This document shows, one piece after another, positions 13,392 to 25,800 of a DNA stretch of 64,000 nt. Both the position numbers and the translations under genes were made by a program. The notes below the pieces were generated by a model. The model was not told the origin of the DNA. It worked only from the letters and a program-made list of their open reading frames with translations, and made no database searches. Origin of the DNA: Leuctra nigra (taxonomy: Eukaryota > Arthropoda > Insecta > Plecoptera > Leuctridae). The stretch covers positions 27,001,705 to 27,065,704 of the forward strand of contig OW203769.1 of assembly GCA_934045905.1 (NCBI GenBank). Direction: 5' to 3'. Positions within the stretch are counted from its first letter, which is position 1. The number at the start of each line of letters is the position of its first letter.

Positions 13392-14383
13392 TTTGACCAC
13401 TCTACACATGTGTGCGACAAGCAGGATGATGACAAGAATGATGGTTGCGGGCTAACTGTACGAATTTATATTGACCGATTCAGAAAATCTGTTCGGCCAT
13501 AAGTAAATGTTTTTTTGCAAGTCTTTAGATTGCTTTACAAAAAAAAGATTGAGAAAACGTCGCGACAGAAAACCTTGTATAACATGTTTATGCTGCAGAC
13601 AGACTGGTTAACTAAAATATTGCGTATCGTAAAATTTTGTTTGAATGATATTATTCTGTCGAACAGTTTTACTATCGAACATTTGATACCTATCCTACGC
13701 TATGACCTTGAAAATTTAAATCACTTCCCTCGCAAATCGCAATCGCGTTCTCACGCTCGCTTTTCTACTGTCAACCGGTTTCAACTTACAATTTTACAAA
13801 GAATAAAGATATACAAAGATGTACATTTGGAACTAGGTACCTACTAGTGCAGGTGAGTGACTTAGCTTGTACAGTCATATTATATTTTCAATTAGGTAGG
13901 TTAGACAACCTCTAATTCACTAGCAAAGTAATTAGCCTAGGATGGGTACTACTACCTACCTAGGTAGTAGGTACCTACCTAGGTAATAATAATTCGTAAC
14001 TCTAGCATTGTACCTTCATCCCACCATTGGCATTATGAAGGCTGAAGTGAATACCTATGCTTATCAATGCGTATTCCATGCAACGATGTGGAAGCATATC
14101 AGTGATCATCAGTGGTCCTATCCTTTGGTCCTAACCAAGAAGGTTAGGTAGGGTAGGTGGTAATAGGTACCAATAGTTTGGTACTACCCAAACGTCTATA
14201 CAATATTCCCTTCTACAAAAGAATTTACTGGATTCTGTATATAACTTTTATTAGCACACGGTCTTGTGGTGTTGAGGACTGACGTCCGCAAATATCTCTT
14301 TGCGGACGCAACTTCTGCAGAGCATCTGTGTAAACATCAATGAATCTAAATTAAATTTTCAACTGATAACTCTTTATTCCAGA
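13392..14383. promoter_or_regulatory. Divergent intergenic region between MDN1 and the LRR-like gene
   Basis: The two start codons (13391 minus, 14384 plus) point away from each other, so this ~1-kb stretch should hold both promoters and 5' leaders. A 3' splice site TTTATTCCAG ends at 14382, directly before the LRR start codon, which suggests a spliced 5'UTR. A palindromic run of CTACCTAGGTAGTAGGTACC type lies at about 13950-13990. I could not identify core promoter elements with confidence. Confidence 0.45.
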
Positions 14384-15778
14384 ATGGACCTCCTGATTGA
14401 TCCGCAACTGTTCCCATCGCGTGCTCGGCCCAAGAGTCTTCAAGATTTGACGATATCACGATCAGGCCAGCTCGTCTTCCAAGCATGTGAGAGGTTCACC
14501 AAACTTCCGGTTCTCATCGACGAAGGGACGTGGCTGCGACCCATACTAGAAATGAACCGCTACTACATTCGCCTTGCGCGTCCTCTGTGGCGTCAAATAT
14601 GCAGCATTGCCAACATCATGCAGCACAAGAAAGCAGGGACATGTAACATTGACTGTCGTATCATCATGGCTGCTATCTTTCACGAGAATATGAGTTCATT
14701 CAGCTATCGCAAACATGCCATTGACTTCTTGCTAACAGTTGATGCGCAGACTATAAGGTCGTACATTCCAAGGTGCATTAATATCTCCTATCTGGACCTG
14801 TCTGGGATGTCGCTGACTGATTATGATATGATCCTCATCAGTCAGGTATGTAGCAGAACACTTCGGGATATAGTTCTGGATACGGAGCCTTTTTCTGACG
14901 TCGGAGTCATGGCGCTAAAACAATGTACCAATCTGCAAACTATCCACGACAATAACAGACTCCGTAACCTTGAAGTTAAGCAAATCATCGAACTGTTTTC
15001 ATTGCTCAGATCACTGACCTCTGCTAATTGTCATTCGATGGGTTCCGTCTTAGTCATGATGGTCCGACTTGATATGGCGCCAATTGCACTTGAGCGCTTG
15101 GAAGGGTGGTCTTTAGACTTGAATCAAGTGGCTGGGATGACATTGTTATGTCCTAACTTGCACAGTCTTATACTCATCTTCTACTCCAGACTACATGGTT
15201 GTCTTAACATTCTGGCCAACTCGAGTCTCTCCATTTCACATCTGCATCTTATCGGATTCAAATTCGACGATGATATGAGGTACTACTTAACAAAGAAAGG
15301 CAAATCAATTAGAAGATTATATTTGTTTTCTGTGATGCAGTTTGATGAATATGACTTGGACTTCATTGGCAGGTTCTGCCCGAATATTATCGTCCTTGAT
15401 GTTCGCACCACTTTCAACAGTTCTCCGAATGATAATGTGCACCGCTACGTTCCGTACTTTCCTTCCGTGCCAATATTCAAGAATCTCACTTGCCTGTCTA
15501 TCTCAAACTGTGTGAAGGACAATGGGGACTTGATCATGTGCCTGGCTTACGCAAGCAATATTTCCGTCATTGATTTGAGCGGCATGGCAGTGAAATTGGC
15601 CTCCATGACGGATGCCAATTTGTCCAAACTTCTCAGTGTCAACAAGATGGCGTCGTTATCGTGTCTCAAGGTCAACCGGCATTGCAGTGAACTCACAATA
15701 TTGGCTTTGTCAAAGTTTTACAAGAGTTGTCCTGAGCTACGCTACCTACTCTTCAGTTTGTCTCTTCAGAGGAACTAA
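14384..15778 (+). CDS. Leucine-rich-repeat-like (RNI/AMN1-type) protein, single coding exon
   Basis: An intact 464-codon frame. I chose the ATG at 14384 (MDLLIDPQLF) over one 84 bp upstream because a good 3' splice site (TTTATTCCAG) ends two bases before it. From about residue 125 the protein shows irregular leucine-rich segments such as ISYLDLSGMSL, LRDIVLDTEP, LHSLILIFYS, ISHLHLIGFKF, IRRLYLFSVMQF and ISVIDLSGMAV. These resemble the RNI-type repeats of F-box/LRR and AMN1-like adaptor proteins. No F-box, signal peptide or membrane segment is evident. An E3-ligase substrate-adaptor role would be inference from fold only. The frame has no disruption, and the regular leucine spacing argues for a real protein. 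The gene is divergent from MDN1. Confidence 0.75.
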   Translation: MDLLIDPQLFPSRARPKSLQDLTISRSGQLVFQACERFTKLPVLIDEGTWLRPILEMNRYYIRLARPLWRQICSIANIMQHKKAGTCNIDCRIIMAAIFHENMSSFSYRKHAIDFLLTVDAQTIRSYIPRCINISYLDLSGMSLTDYDMILISQVCSRTLRDIVLDTEPFSDVGVMALKQCTNLQTIHDNNRLRNLEVKQIIELFSLLRSLTSANCHSMGSVLVMMVRLDMAPIALERLEGWSLDLNQVAGMTLLCPNLHSLILIFYSRLHGCLNILANSSLSISHLHLIGFKFDDDMRYYLTKKGKSIRRLYLFSVMQFDEYDLDFIGRFCPNIIVLDVRTTFNSSPNDNVHRYVPYFPSVPIFKNLTCLSISNCVKDNGDLIMCLAYASNISVIDLSGMAVKLASMTDANLSKLLSVNKMASLSCLKVNRHCSELTILALSKFYKSCPELRYLLFSLSLQRN

Positions 15779-15846
15779 ATTAGGCACCTCATTTAAAATT
15801 AGGTACCTACTACCTAGTTTGTCCCATTAGTTTGTAGGTATCAGAT

Positions 15847-16083
15847 CACAGCCGTTTGTACACTTATCATTCGTTCCTCCTCCTGTGAGCTGCCTGTATC
15901 TGAGTAAAAATTATAGTTCCTCACTTGCCGTACCGGGAAGGGGCCGCCACCGTCGCCTTGGCTATTCAAATGCGCACGGTGATGATCCCTTCCGGGGACA
16001 GCAAGTGAGGAACTATAATTTTTACTCAGATAACAGGCAGCTCACAGGAAGAGGAACAGACGATGAGTGTACAGACGGCTGTG
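15847..16083. repeat. Foldback (MITE-like) element downstream of the LRR-like gene
   Basis: The left arm (about 15847-15945) runs CACAGCCGTTTGTACAC ... GTGAGCTGCCTGTATCTGAG ... TATAGTTCCTCACTTGC. The right arm (about 15990-16083) is its reverse complement with few changes. The short GC-rich loop contains 'gggaaggggccgcc'. It lies just past the LRR stop, so it may form the 3'UTR end. No ORF. Confidence 0.8.
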
Positions 16084-16828
16084 GTAGGTTTGCAACCCCA
16101 TTATAATTACTATTTTAAAATGTTTTTATTTATGACTTATGAATATGGGTTTGTTTTAAAACATTGACTGAATGTGTACTACATATCAGGGGTAATGTGC
16201 AAATAATTTATTTCCAGTGAGTTGTAAATATAATCAAGTAGGTACACAAATAATTCATTCTATGAAAATCATGTGATATTAAAGCATAATGAATGCTGTT
16301 GATTTATTGTACAGTGTGATATTTTCAAACAAATTTTATTGATGTTATTGTTTGGAAACAATAAACAAAATTAACAAGTTACCAATTGAATTTGGTTTCA
16401 TTTATGATGCGAGGCATTCCAGCTTTTTAGGAAATTCATTACTGCTTCATTAAAATCTCCAAATCGTATTGAAACAACATTTTGTTCATCAATTCCATAT
16501 CAACATAACTATTATTGTTACATGTTCATTCATTTCATGTTTAAAATTTGCGCGCCATTTATACGACTGCGTTCTACTTGTTACTTCCTTCACTTCCTAG
16601 CCACTGTGTGTCCTGTCAATGTCAAAAGGAGATTGAACACAACAAACTTTGCATAACAAGTGACAACTCATATTTGACCGCAACGCAATCAGTTTGTGAA
16701 AACAAGAAGGTTATCAACTAGGTTATCAGAAGGTCAATTATTGGTCACAGCATTTAGCCAATTCAGCAATAATCTATCGTTTTCTTCCCTACAGTAAATC
16801 TGCAGCAAGCATCATACAAGTGGCAACA

Positions 16829-19800
16829 ATGAAGCTGTTCATATTGTTGGCATTGTCTTTGACGGTTTTTGCGAGTGAATATGATCCATTGTCGGATGAA
16901 TTCATCGATCACATCAACTCATTGAACACTACATGGAAGGTAAAGTATAGATCTGCTTTATAGATCATTCCGTGATGTTTCTGCCAAGTCATCTAGATTC
17001 ATCTAGAAGGCATCCAAACACTCTTTTTCTGGAACATTTAAATTCCCAATTCTGATGGAATCTGATTCGGGGCAATTTTAATCCTTATGGCCGGGACCGG
17101 ATTACATCGGGAATGGAATTGGGAAAACCGTTCAAGAATACGCCCCCTGGTACTGATTTTTTTTGTATTTATTTATTTATTGTAGTACATGAAATTAAAT
17201 ACTACAATAAAATATTAAATTTTTATTTTTAATAAAATGTTTAGACTTCTTTTGTGTATTTTTTTAGTTGAAGAGATTTGTCTGGTAGGTAGGTACTTTT
17301 GCACGGAGTGTTTTTTTATAAAACACTATTATGTAAGTGTTATAAAAAAACTATTAAGGATAAAACTATTAAGCTACGTTTACAGCTCGACGTGCTGACG
17401 TTGAAAGATGAACATAGTTTAAGGTCAGCCCTTCGTCGGCGTGTCCGAGCTGAGCCACCTGATTGGCTAGCGTCGAAGCGTCAGCTCGCCTGAGCGCTTG
17501 TGTTGCCGAGCTGTAAACGTAGCTTTACTCACTATAGGTGGAAATGCAGGTGACATTAGTTCTCAAAATATCTTTTTAGGACCCTTTGGAGGAACTCGAA
17601 AATCTTACGATGTGTGCAGTGGTCGAATTGGAAGTCAGTCAATGGGGGGGATGGTATACTTGGGACACAAGTCCTTTAGAAATTGGGGGGAAAATATTGG
17701 CCACACGCTAAGGGGTGAGGGGGGAGCGCCCCCCACCTTACCCCGCAGGGTGTTTTGACACTTTGAAATCAATTTAAAGTTATTCTGGGGTGTACATTGT
17801 TTTAATTTTTTTTTTTTTTTTTTCACTCCAATAAGGTGTGGATGTCACCCTAGAAACCTTGCCCTGCGTGACGGTACTTAGTTTTTTGGCACTTTAATAT
17901 CAATTTTAAGACGTGAGGTGCATTTTGTTTACAAAATGCTAAAATCGGCAAACATATTTTTCCCTGACATCCAGGGGGCCCCCATCACCATGCTGGCCAA
18001 AGCGCACAATCACGGGAAAAATTTTAATATCAGAAATGAATTTGGTGCGTTTCTATGCGATTTTGATGCTATTTTAAACGTAGTTTTATCTCAACAAATG
18101 ACCTCTACATAGGGGTCGTTCCACGTCAGGTACACCGATGAATATCAACGACCCTCTTCGATTTTGATGAAACTTGCCAGGATTGTTTACTATTCTAAAT
18201 AAGCAAATACGTATTTTTGTGTTTCGCCAAAATTTCATCCCGTATCGAATTACAGGCAACTCAAAATTTGGATTTTTTTACAAAACAACTTTGATTTAAT
18301 ATCTGTAGCTTCTACACGGATTGAGATAGACAAAATATGTTTTAACAAAAAATGTACATAATTGTACATTCTTCCAAATAAAAAATAGTTGCGTTCACAA
18401 AAATAAAAATTTAAGGGGGGGAAACTCAAAATTTTGACTATTTTGACCCCCCCTAAAAAACGGCGTCTTTTAAAATTTTGAAAAAAATATATGTTAATCC
18501 TCATTGAATTAGCAATCTTTTCAATTAAGGTTTAGAGTGGGGAGACTCTTAGTTCCAGAGATATGAATTAATATGTGCTGCGCGGAGAGGTAAAATCGCG
18601 TGCGTATGATAGCGCTAGAGGCAGGTTTCAATGGAAATACAAGATTTAAATATAGAAAGGTTAGGATTAAAAATTTCAAAAAATTACATTGTCATCATCA
18701 TTGTATTAGTTATCTATTCAGGTCGAGTTTTGAGTGGGGAGACTATTGGTTTAATAAATATGATTTTTTTTGAATACATTGTGGTGCTGTAAAATCGCTT
18801 GCATCGAATAGCGCTATTTAAGGTGTCTAAAATTAGTGCGTTTAGTGATACGAACGTGAAAATTGATACCCTTACTAATTCGAGTATGAGGAATCCAAAA
18901 GTCAATGGCACCAAACTGAGTAATTAATACTACCTATATGAGTAATTAGCATAATTAGCATAATTAATAAAGCAAGACAAAACAATTAGCAATGTATACT
19001 ATGGTCTTTGGGTATTCATCGAAAGCTCGTCATGTTGACGATGCATATTAATAATAAAAGATTATGATTATCATTCACCCTACTGATAAACCGTATAATT
19101 ACCAAATTATTTCTTAAAATTCGTAATATAACAGGAAACATAAAATTAACCTCACCAAATATGAAAATAATATTGATGGGATTGGTCGCTAGCCGAAAGT
19201 AACACATACATATATTTTGGTTTTGTCCAAATCAAAATTTTGGTTTCCATTCTTTCGCTTTAACTATTCATATTTTTATGCGGTCAAACCAATTTAGTAT
19301 TGGGGACTAATGGGTGTGGTCATTTTAGGGGGGTAAATCAAAATTTTGACTTCCAAAGGGCCTATTCACAAAACCGTGTTTTTATATACACATGGAAGGA
19401 TTTGTCATCAATGTAAATGCCATACAAATTTGGTCTAGTATTGGGAAGCGGGGGGGGGGGGGTCATGACGAATTCAGACTCATTTCTTTAGGGGGGCCCC
19501 ACCGATGGCTGCCACCTTAGCGCGGTGGTGGGGTTTGCGTTGGCCAATGATCCATTGCAGCTACGCCGGCGAGCATATGCTCATGTGTAAGGGTTACCCA
19601 TGCCGGACAGGTCAGTGGTGAGGTCCAGACAAAGAGCAGCCAGGGTCGGCCTAACCATGTCCTCCCTTGAATTTGCGGTCCCCTCCCCTCCCCTCGGGCC
19701 GGCCTTCCCCCTCGAGATGGTGATCCCCCTGAAATCGGGTTCCGCCGGCTCGAATCCTCACACCCCCCGGTCCGTCCCCATTCCGGCCTGGCCTCCCCAC

Positions 19801-22800
19801 CAGTGTTGGACTCCCCCGGATCGGGCCCGTTAGGTCGACCCCTCCCCATGTCCACCACTTATATCAACAAAGTTAAATGCAAAAATGCAAAAATTAATGT
19901 GCGCAATATAACCTCGTCGTTGACGCGCCGTTAAACCGCAATAATCTAATCATCTTTAGGGGGTAGGGCGAATTTCCCAAATATTCAGGGTTGTTCAGCG
20001 ACCATTTTATAAAATGATATAATTGTTGTATTTTGCTTTATTATAATTATGCTAATTACTCGTAAAGTATTAATTAGTCAGCTTGGTGCCATTGACTTTT
20101 GGATTCCTCATACTTGATTTAATAAGGGTAGCAAATTTTACGTTCGTATCACTAAACGCACTAATTTTAGACACCTTAAATAGCACTAATCAATGCAAGC
20201 GATTTTACAGCACCACAATGTATTCATAAAAAAAATCATATTTATTAAACCAATAGTCTCCCCACTCAAAACTCTACCTGAATAGATAACTAATACAATG
20301 ATGATGACAATGTAATTTTTTGAAATTTTTAATCCTAACCTTTCTAAATTTAAATCTTGTAGTTCCATTGAAACCTGCCTCTAGCGCTATCATACGCACG
20401 CGATTTTACCTCTCCGCGCAGCACATATTAATTCATATCTCTGGAACTAAAAGTCTCCTCACTCTAAACCTTAATTGAAAAGATTGCTAATTCAATGAGG
20501 ATTAACATATATTTTTTTCAAAATTTAAAAAAAGCCGTTTTTTAGGGGGGGTCAAAATCGTCAAAATTTTGAGTTTCCCCCCCCCCTTACATTTTTATTT
20601 TTGTGAACGCAACTATTTTTTATTTGAAAGAATGTACAATTATGTAGGTACATTTTTTGTAAAAACATATTTTGTCTATCTCAATCCGTGTAGAAGCTAC
20701 AGATATTAAATCGAAGTTGTTTTGTAAAAAATTCCAAATTTTGAGTTGCCTGTAATTCGATATGGGATGAAATTTTGGCGAAACAAAAAAATACGTATTT
20801 GCTTATATAGAATAGTAAACAATCCTAGCAAGTTTCATCAAAATCGAAGAGGGTCGATCATATTTTCACGATTTTTTGGTCGATGTGACGTGGAATGACC
20901 CATAGGCAAAATAGATAAAAATTATCTAAAAAATAAAAATTGGATTATTTCGAAGTAGGTACCATACATTATTTAGTTTTGTTTTTAAATATTTTATGTG
21001 GGGATGCTGAAGTGGACAAATTAGCCATGGGGGGATGGAACTACCAATATATTCCCCATGGTAAGATTAAATCCCCCGCATCCCCCCCCCCCAACTAGAT
21101 GTGTGTCGATAACGTTGTGTTTCTCTTTCTGTACAGGCTGGCAGGAACTTCGTGTCGGACGTCCCTCGCTCGTACTTGAAGAGACTGATGGGAGTTCACC
21201 CCGACAACCATCTCCACCGCCTGCCCCCCAAGCCCGTGGTCATTGCGGTCAGCGGAGACATTCCCGAGCAGTTTGATCCGCGCACGCGCTGGCCAAACTG
21301 TCCCACGCTCAGCGAGATCCGGGACCAGGGGTCGTGCGGCTCCTGCTGGGTAAGTAGACTCTAAACATGTGGGGCTCATCGCGGTCAGCGGAGACATTCC
21401 CGAGCAGTTTGACCCTCGCACGCGCTGGCCAAACTGTCCCACGCTCAGCGAGATCCGGGACCAGGGGTCGTGCGGCTCCTGCTGGGTAAGTAGACTCTTA
21501 ACATGTGGGGCTCATCGCGGTCAGCGGAGACATTCCCGAGCAGTTTGACCCTCGCATGCGCTGGCCAAACTGTCCTACGCTCAGCGAGATCCGAGACCAG
21601 GGGTCGTGCGGCTCCTGCTGGGTAAGTAGCTTAGTAGACTCTTAACATGTGGGGCTCATCGCGGTCAGCGGAGACATTCCCGAGCAGTTTGACCCTCGCA
21701 CGCGCTGGCCAAACTGTCCTACGCTCAGCGAGATCCGAGACCAGGGGTCGTGCGGCTCCTGCTGGGTAAGTAGCTTAGTAGACTCTTAACATGTGGGGCT
21801 CATCGCGGTCAGCGGAGACATTCCCGAGCAGTTTGACCCTCGCACGCGCTGGACAAACTGTCCTACGCTCAGCGAGATCCGGGACCAGGGGTCGTGCGGC
21901 TCCTGCTGGGTAAGTAGCTTAGTAGACTCTTAACATGTGGGGCTCATCGCGGTCAGCGGAGACATTCCCGAGCAGTTTGACCCTCGCACGCGCTGGACAA
22001 ACTGTCCTACGCTCAGCGAGATCCGGGACCAGGGGTCGTGCGGCTCCTGCTGGGTAAGTAGACTCTAAACATGTGGGGCTCGTTGCTTTGTGTTTACTAT
22101 GTGACAAGGTAGATGAGTTGCACTTGCACCAAGTTTGTAATTTGTCAAATTATAAATTTGATTTTGGAACACAAAAATTACCAATGCTCAGTTTTTAGAA
22201 ATCTTCAGATTTCATTCAACGAGTGTCTACCCACCTACATTTTTGTAGATACGCACATTATAGCTCATTATGGTCTGTGACAGGCAAGGATAAACCTGCG
22301 CTAGCATGGGCCACCCTATTCCTGGCAATGCTATCTATACAAAATTAATTATGTTATTGTAGGTAGCAAGGGCAAGACGGGTTTCTATGGAGACAAGCAA
22401 TGAAGAGAACTGTGTAAATAATGGTACCAGAAGCAATAGCGCAAGAGGACGGAACTTAATGAAAAGACACAAGTGTTGTAAAGGAGAAACAATGCAAGTG
22501 GGGACACTCAATATAGTTACACTAACAGGGAAATTGGAAGAGATAGTGGACATGATGGAGGAGAGAAAGATAGACCTGCTGGGGCTATGTGAAACAAAGT
22601 GGAGGGGAAAGGGGGAGAAGAGGCTCAGAGGGGACTACAAGTTGATATGGTCGGGAGGGGAAGAGGGAAGAAATGGAGTGGGTTTTGTGGTAAGCCCCCG
22701 TTACGCTGGTGACATCCTGGATGTAAATGCCGTGAATGACAGGATGATCGGAATCAGTATCGTAATAGGAAGCAGCGTGCGGCACCTGATACAGGTGTAT

Positions 22801-25800
22801 GCACCTCAGTCTGGAAGATCTACCGAAGAAAAAGACATTTTCTGGGTTGAACTAGATGAGATGGTGCAAGCAAAGGAGGTATGGGTGATGGGGGATTTTA
22901 ATGCCATGGTAGGAGAGGAGCGGAAGGACTGCGAAGAGGTAATGGGACCACATGGCTGGGGTAAAAGAAACACTGAAGGAGTGAAGATGTTAGAGTGGTG
23001 TGCAAGAACCTCAATGAAAATCACAAACACATGGTTTATGAAAAGAAGAGCTCAGAAGATAACGAGATATGGATATGGAGCTGATAATCAGAGATGGGAA
23101 TCAGTTATAGACTACATATGTGTCAGCAGAGATATGGGGAGACTGGTGAGAGATGTGGAGGTGCTACCATCAGTCGCACTAGGCAGCGACCATCGATTGC
23201 TGGTGGCAAAGGTAGAAATAGAGCGACGAAAGAGGACCGTAACGGAAGTCAAAGCACCCAGGATAAAGGTATGGAAGTTGCAACAGAAAGAAGTCAGGGA
23301 AGAGTTCAGAAGAGAGATAGCAGAGAGGGCACCAGAGGGAGCATTAGGTGGAGTGGATGAAGAATGGTGTGCATTTAAAGCAGCTCTAGTGGACATAGCT
23401 GAAAAGACCTGTGGGAGAGCTGGAGGAAAAAAGAGAAGGAAAGAAACACCATGGTGGAATGAAAGGGTGAGAGAGGCAGTGAGGAGGAAAAAGGAGGCAT
23501 GGAGAAGGAAGGAAGAGTCCCATACGGAAGAAAACATCAGGGACTACGGGGAAAGCAAGAGAATTGTAAAGATGATAGTAGAGGAGGAGAAGAAAATATC
23601 AATGCAAGAGTTTGCAAACAGGTTGGAGACAGACTTTGATGGAAATAAGAGACTGCTGTACAGTCTAATCAAGGCGAAACGACATACGGGGGAGACTCAA
23701 ACCATAATGAAGAAGGAGGATGGTGGTTTCACAAACAGACCGGAGGAGATAAAAACAATGTGGAAAGAGTACTTTAAGGAGCTACTTCAGGGAGAGGCAG
23801 TACAAAGGAAAGACAGAGAGACAAACCGAAGAATGGCAGAGGAAAGCGAGGGGGTTGCGGGTGAAATACCAGGACAGATGGAAGTGAAAGAAATGCTAAA
23901 GAAGATGAAGAATGGAAAAGCCCCAGGAATGGACGAAGTCAGTGTCGAGATGCTGAAAGCGTCAGGGCAGAAGGGAATTGAGTGGCTCTGCCGGGTAATT
24001 CAAGCAGCATGGACCCAGTGTGATGTCCCAGAAGATTGGGGGAAGGGAATACTTATTCCTATCTTTAAGAAAGGGGACAGAAAGCGATGCTGCAACTACA
24101 GGGGAGTAACTTTGATGTGCCAAACAGCTAAATTGTATGAAAAGATCATCGAAAGGAGGGTGGCTGAGAGTATTGAGAGTAAACTAAGAGAAGAACAATA
24201 CGGTTTTAGAAGAGGACGGTCAACGATTGACCTCATCTTTGCAGTGAGACAAATCATGGAAGACCGATGGGAGAAAGGGAACGGGATGAGAATGATATTT
24301 CTGGACCTGGTAAAGGCGTACGACAGAATGCCAAGAGAAGAAGTGTGGCGGTGCCTAGAGAAGAAGGGTGTGGACAGTGGAGTGATACAAAGAATTCAAA
24401 GTATGTATAAGAAGAACAGTAGTTGCGTGCAGACGGGAGTGGGAAAAAACGGACTGGTTCGAAGTGAGGGAGGGACTGAAGCAAGGGAGTGTATTGTCAC
24501 CAACATTATTTACAGTAGTAATGGATGAGATGCTGAGAGAGGTTGAGCCGGAGGACCAAGAGGACACCCGCACACTCATATATGCAGACGACGTTCTTGT
24601 GTGGGCAGAGACCGAGGAAGAGTTGCAAGAGAAACTCAACAGGTGGGAAGAAGTGACAGCAAAATATGGACTAGAAATCAGTAGAGAAAAAAGCGAAACC
24701 ATGGTTATGGAAAGGCAACAGAAGACACGGTGCCGGATGCAGATGCGAGGAGAGGAACTTACGGAAAAAGACGAGTTTAAATATCTAGGTAGTGTATTGG
24801 CAAAGGATGGAAAGGTGGACAGGGAGATCGAGAGGAGGGTGAGAGCAGCAGAAGTGTTTTACCAGAGTGTAAGGAAGCTACTATGGAATGAAGATGTACC
24901 ACAGAGGTGTAAGATATTACTGTACAAAACCTACTTTGTACCAATCTTAATATATGCAGCAGTAACTTGGCCAATGGGAGGGAAAGAAGAAATAAAGATG
25001 CAGGCTGCAGAAATGAAGTTCCTGAGAAGTGTGGCAGGAGTGACGAAGATGGACAAGGTGAGGAGTGCAAAGATTAGAAAAGACCTAGAAGTGGAATCTC
25101 TTAGATTTAAACTTGGAAAAGAGAGGCTAAGATGGTACGGACATATGAAGAGGATGGGAAAAGAGAGGATACCATGTAGAGAGGCAGAGCGTGCAGCCAT
25201 GGGTGTCAGAAGAAAGGCAGGAAGACCTAGAACCAAATGGATCAACGGAATAGAGGCAGCTGCAGAAGAAAGAGGAGAGTGTTGGGGAGTAATTACAACA
25301 GAGAAGTGGTGGGAAGACAGAGAGAGATGGAGGGAGCTGGTGGAAAGAGAGGAGGCTGAAGAACTGGAAGAAGAGATTGAAGAAGTGTGGAGTGTCGGAC
25401 TTGGCAAGTCGGCTCTGAGAACACAAGTGCCCTAGAACATTGGTGGGATCATCCCACCCCCTGACCCGACAATAGTTGGAAGCAGGGTCGCGATATTATT
25501 ATTATTGTAGGTACACTGGCAGCAATATGATCCTTGCATTCTGTCTCTCTCTGCTCCATATCAAAACATGTTTATGATATGGGTCAGAGAGAGACAGAAT
25601 GCAAGGATCATATTGCCGCCAGTGTACATACCTACATTCATAGACTCTGTTACAACTTGGCACATTTTACAATGAAATTAAATTGTATTTTCAATTAATA
25701 TTCTTTATTTTCTTTAATTTTCTACATTGCATTGATGTTTTAATTTATCCTGAATGTGCAGTGGCGAACCAAATTTAATCCATGGATCATTACTTAAGGG

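Noticed and set aside
13515..13847. 110-codon frame upstream of the LRR-like gene
   Set aside because: A/T-rich, no family resemblance, lies in the divergent intergenic region with no splice context.
19517..19858. 113-codon Gly/Arg/Pro-rich frames in the loop of the large foldback
   Set aside because: Both strands are open simply because the segment is GC-rich. The sequence looks like retrotransposon leader, not a protein.
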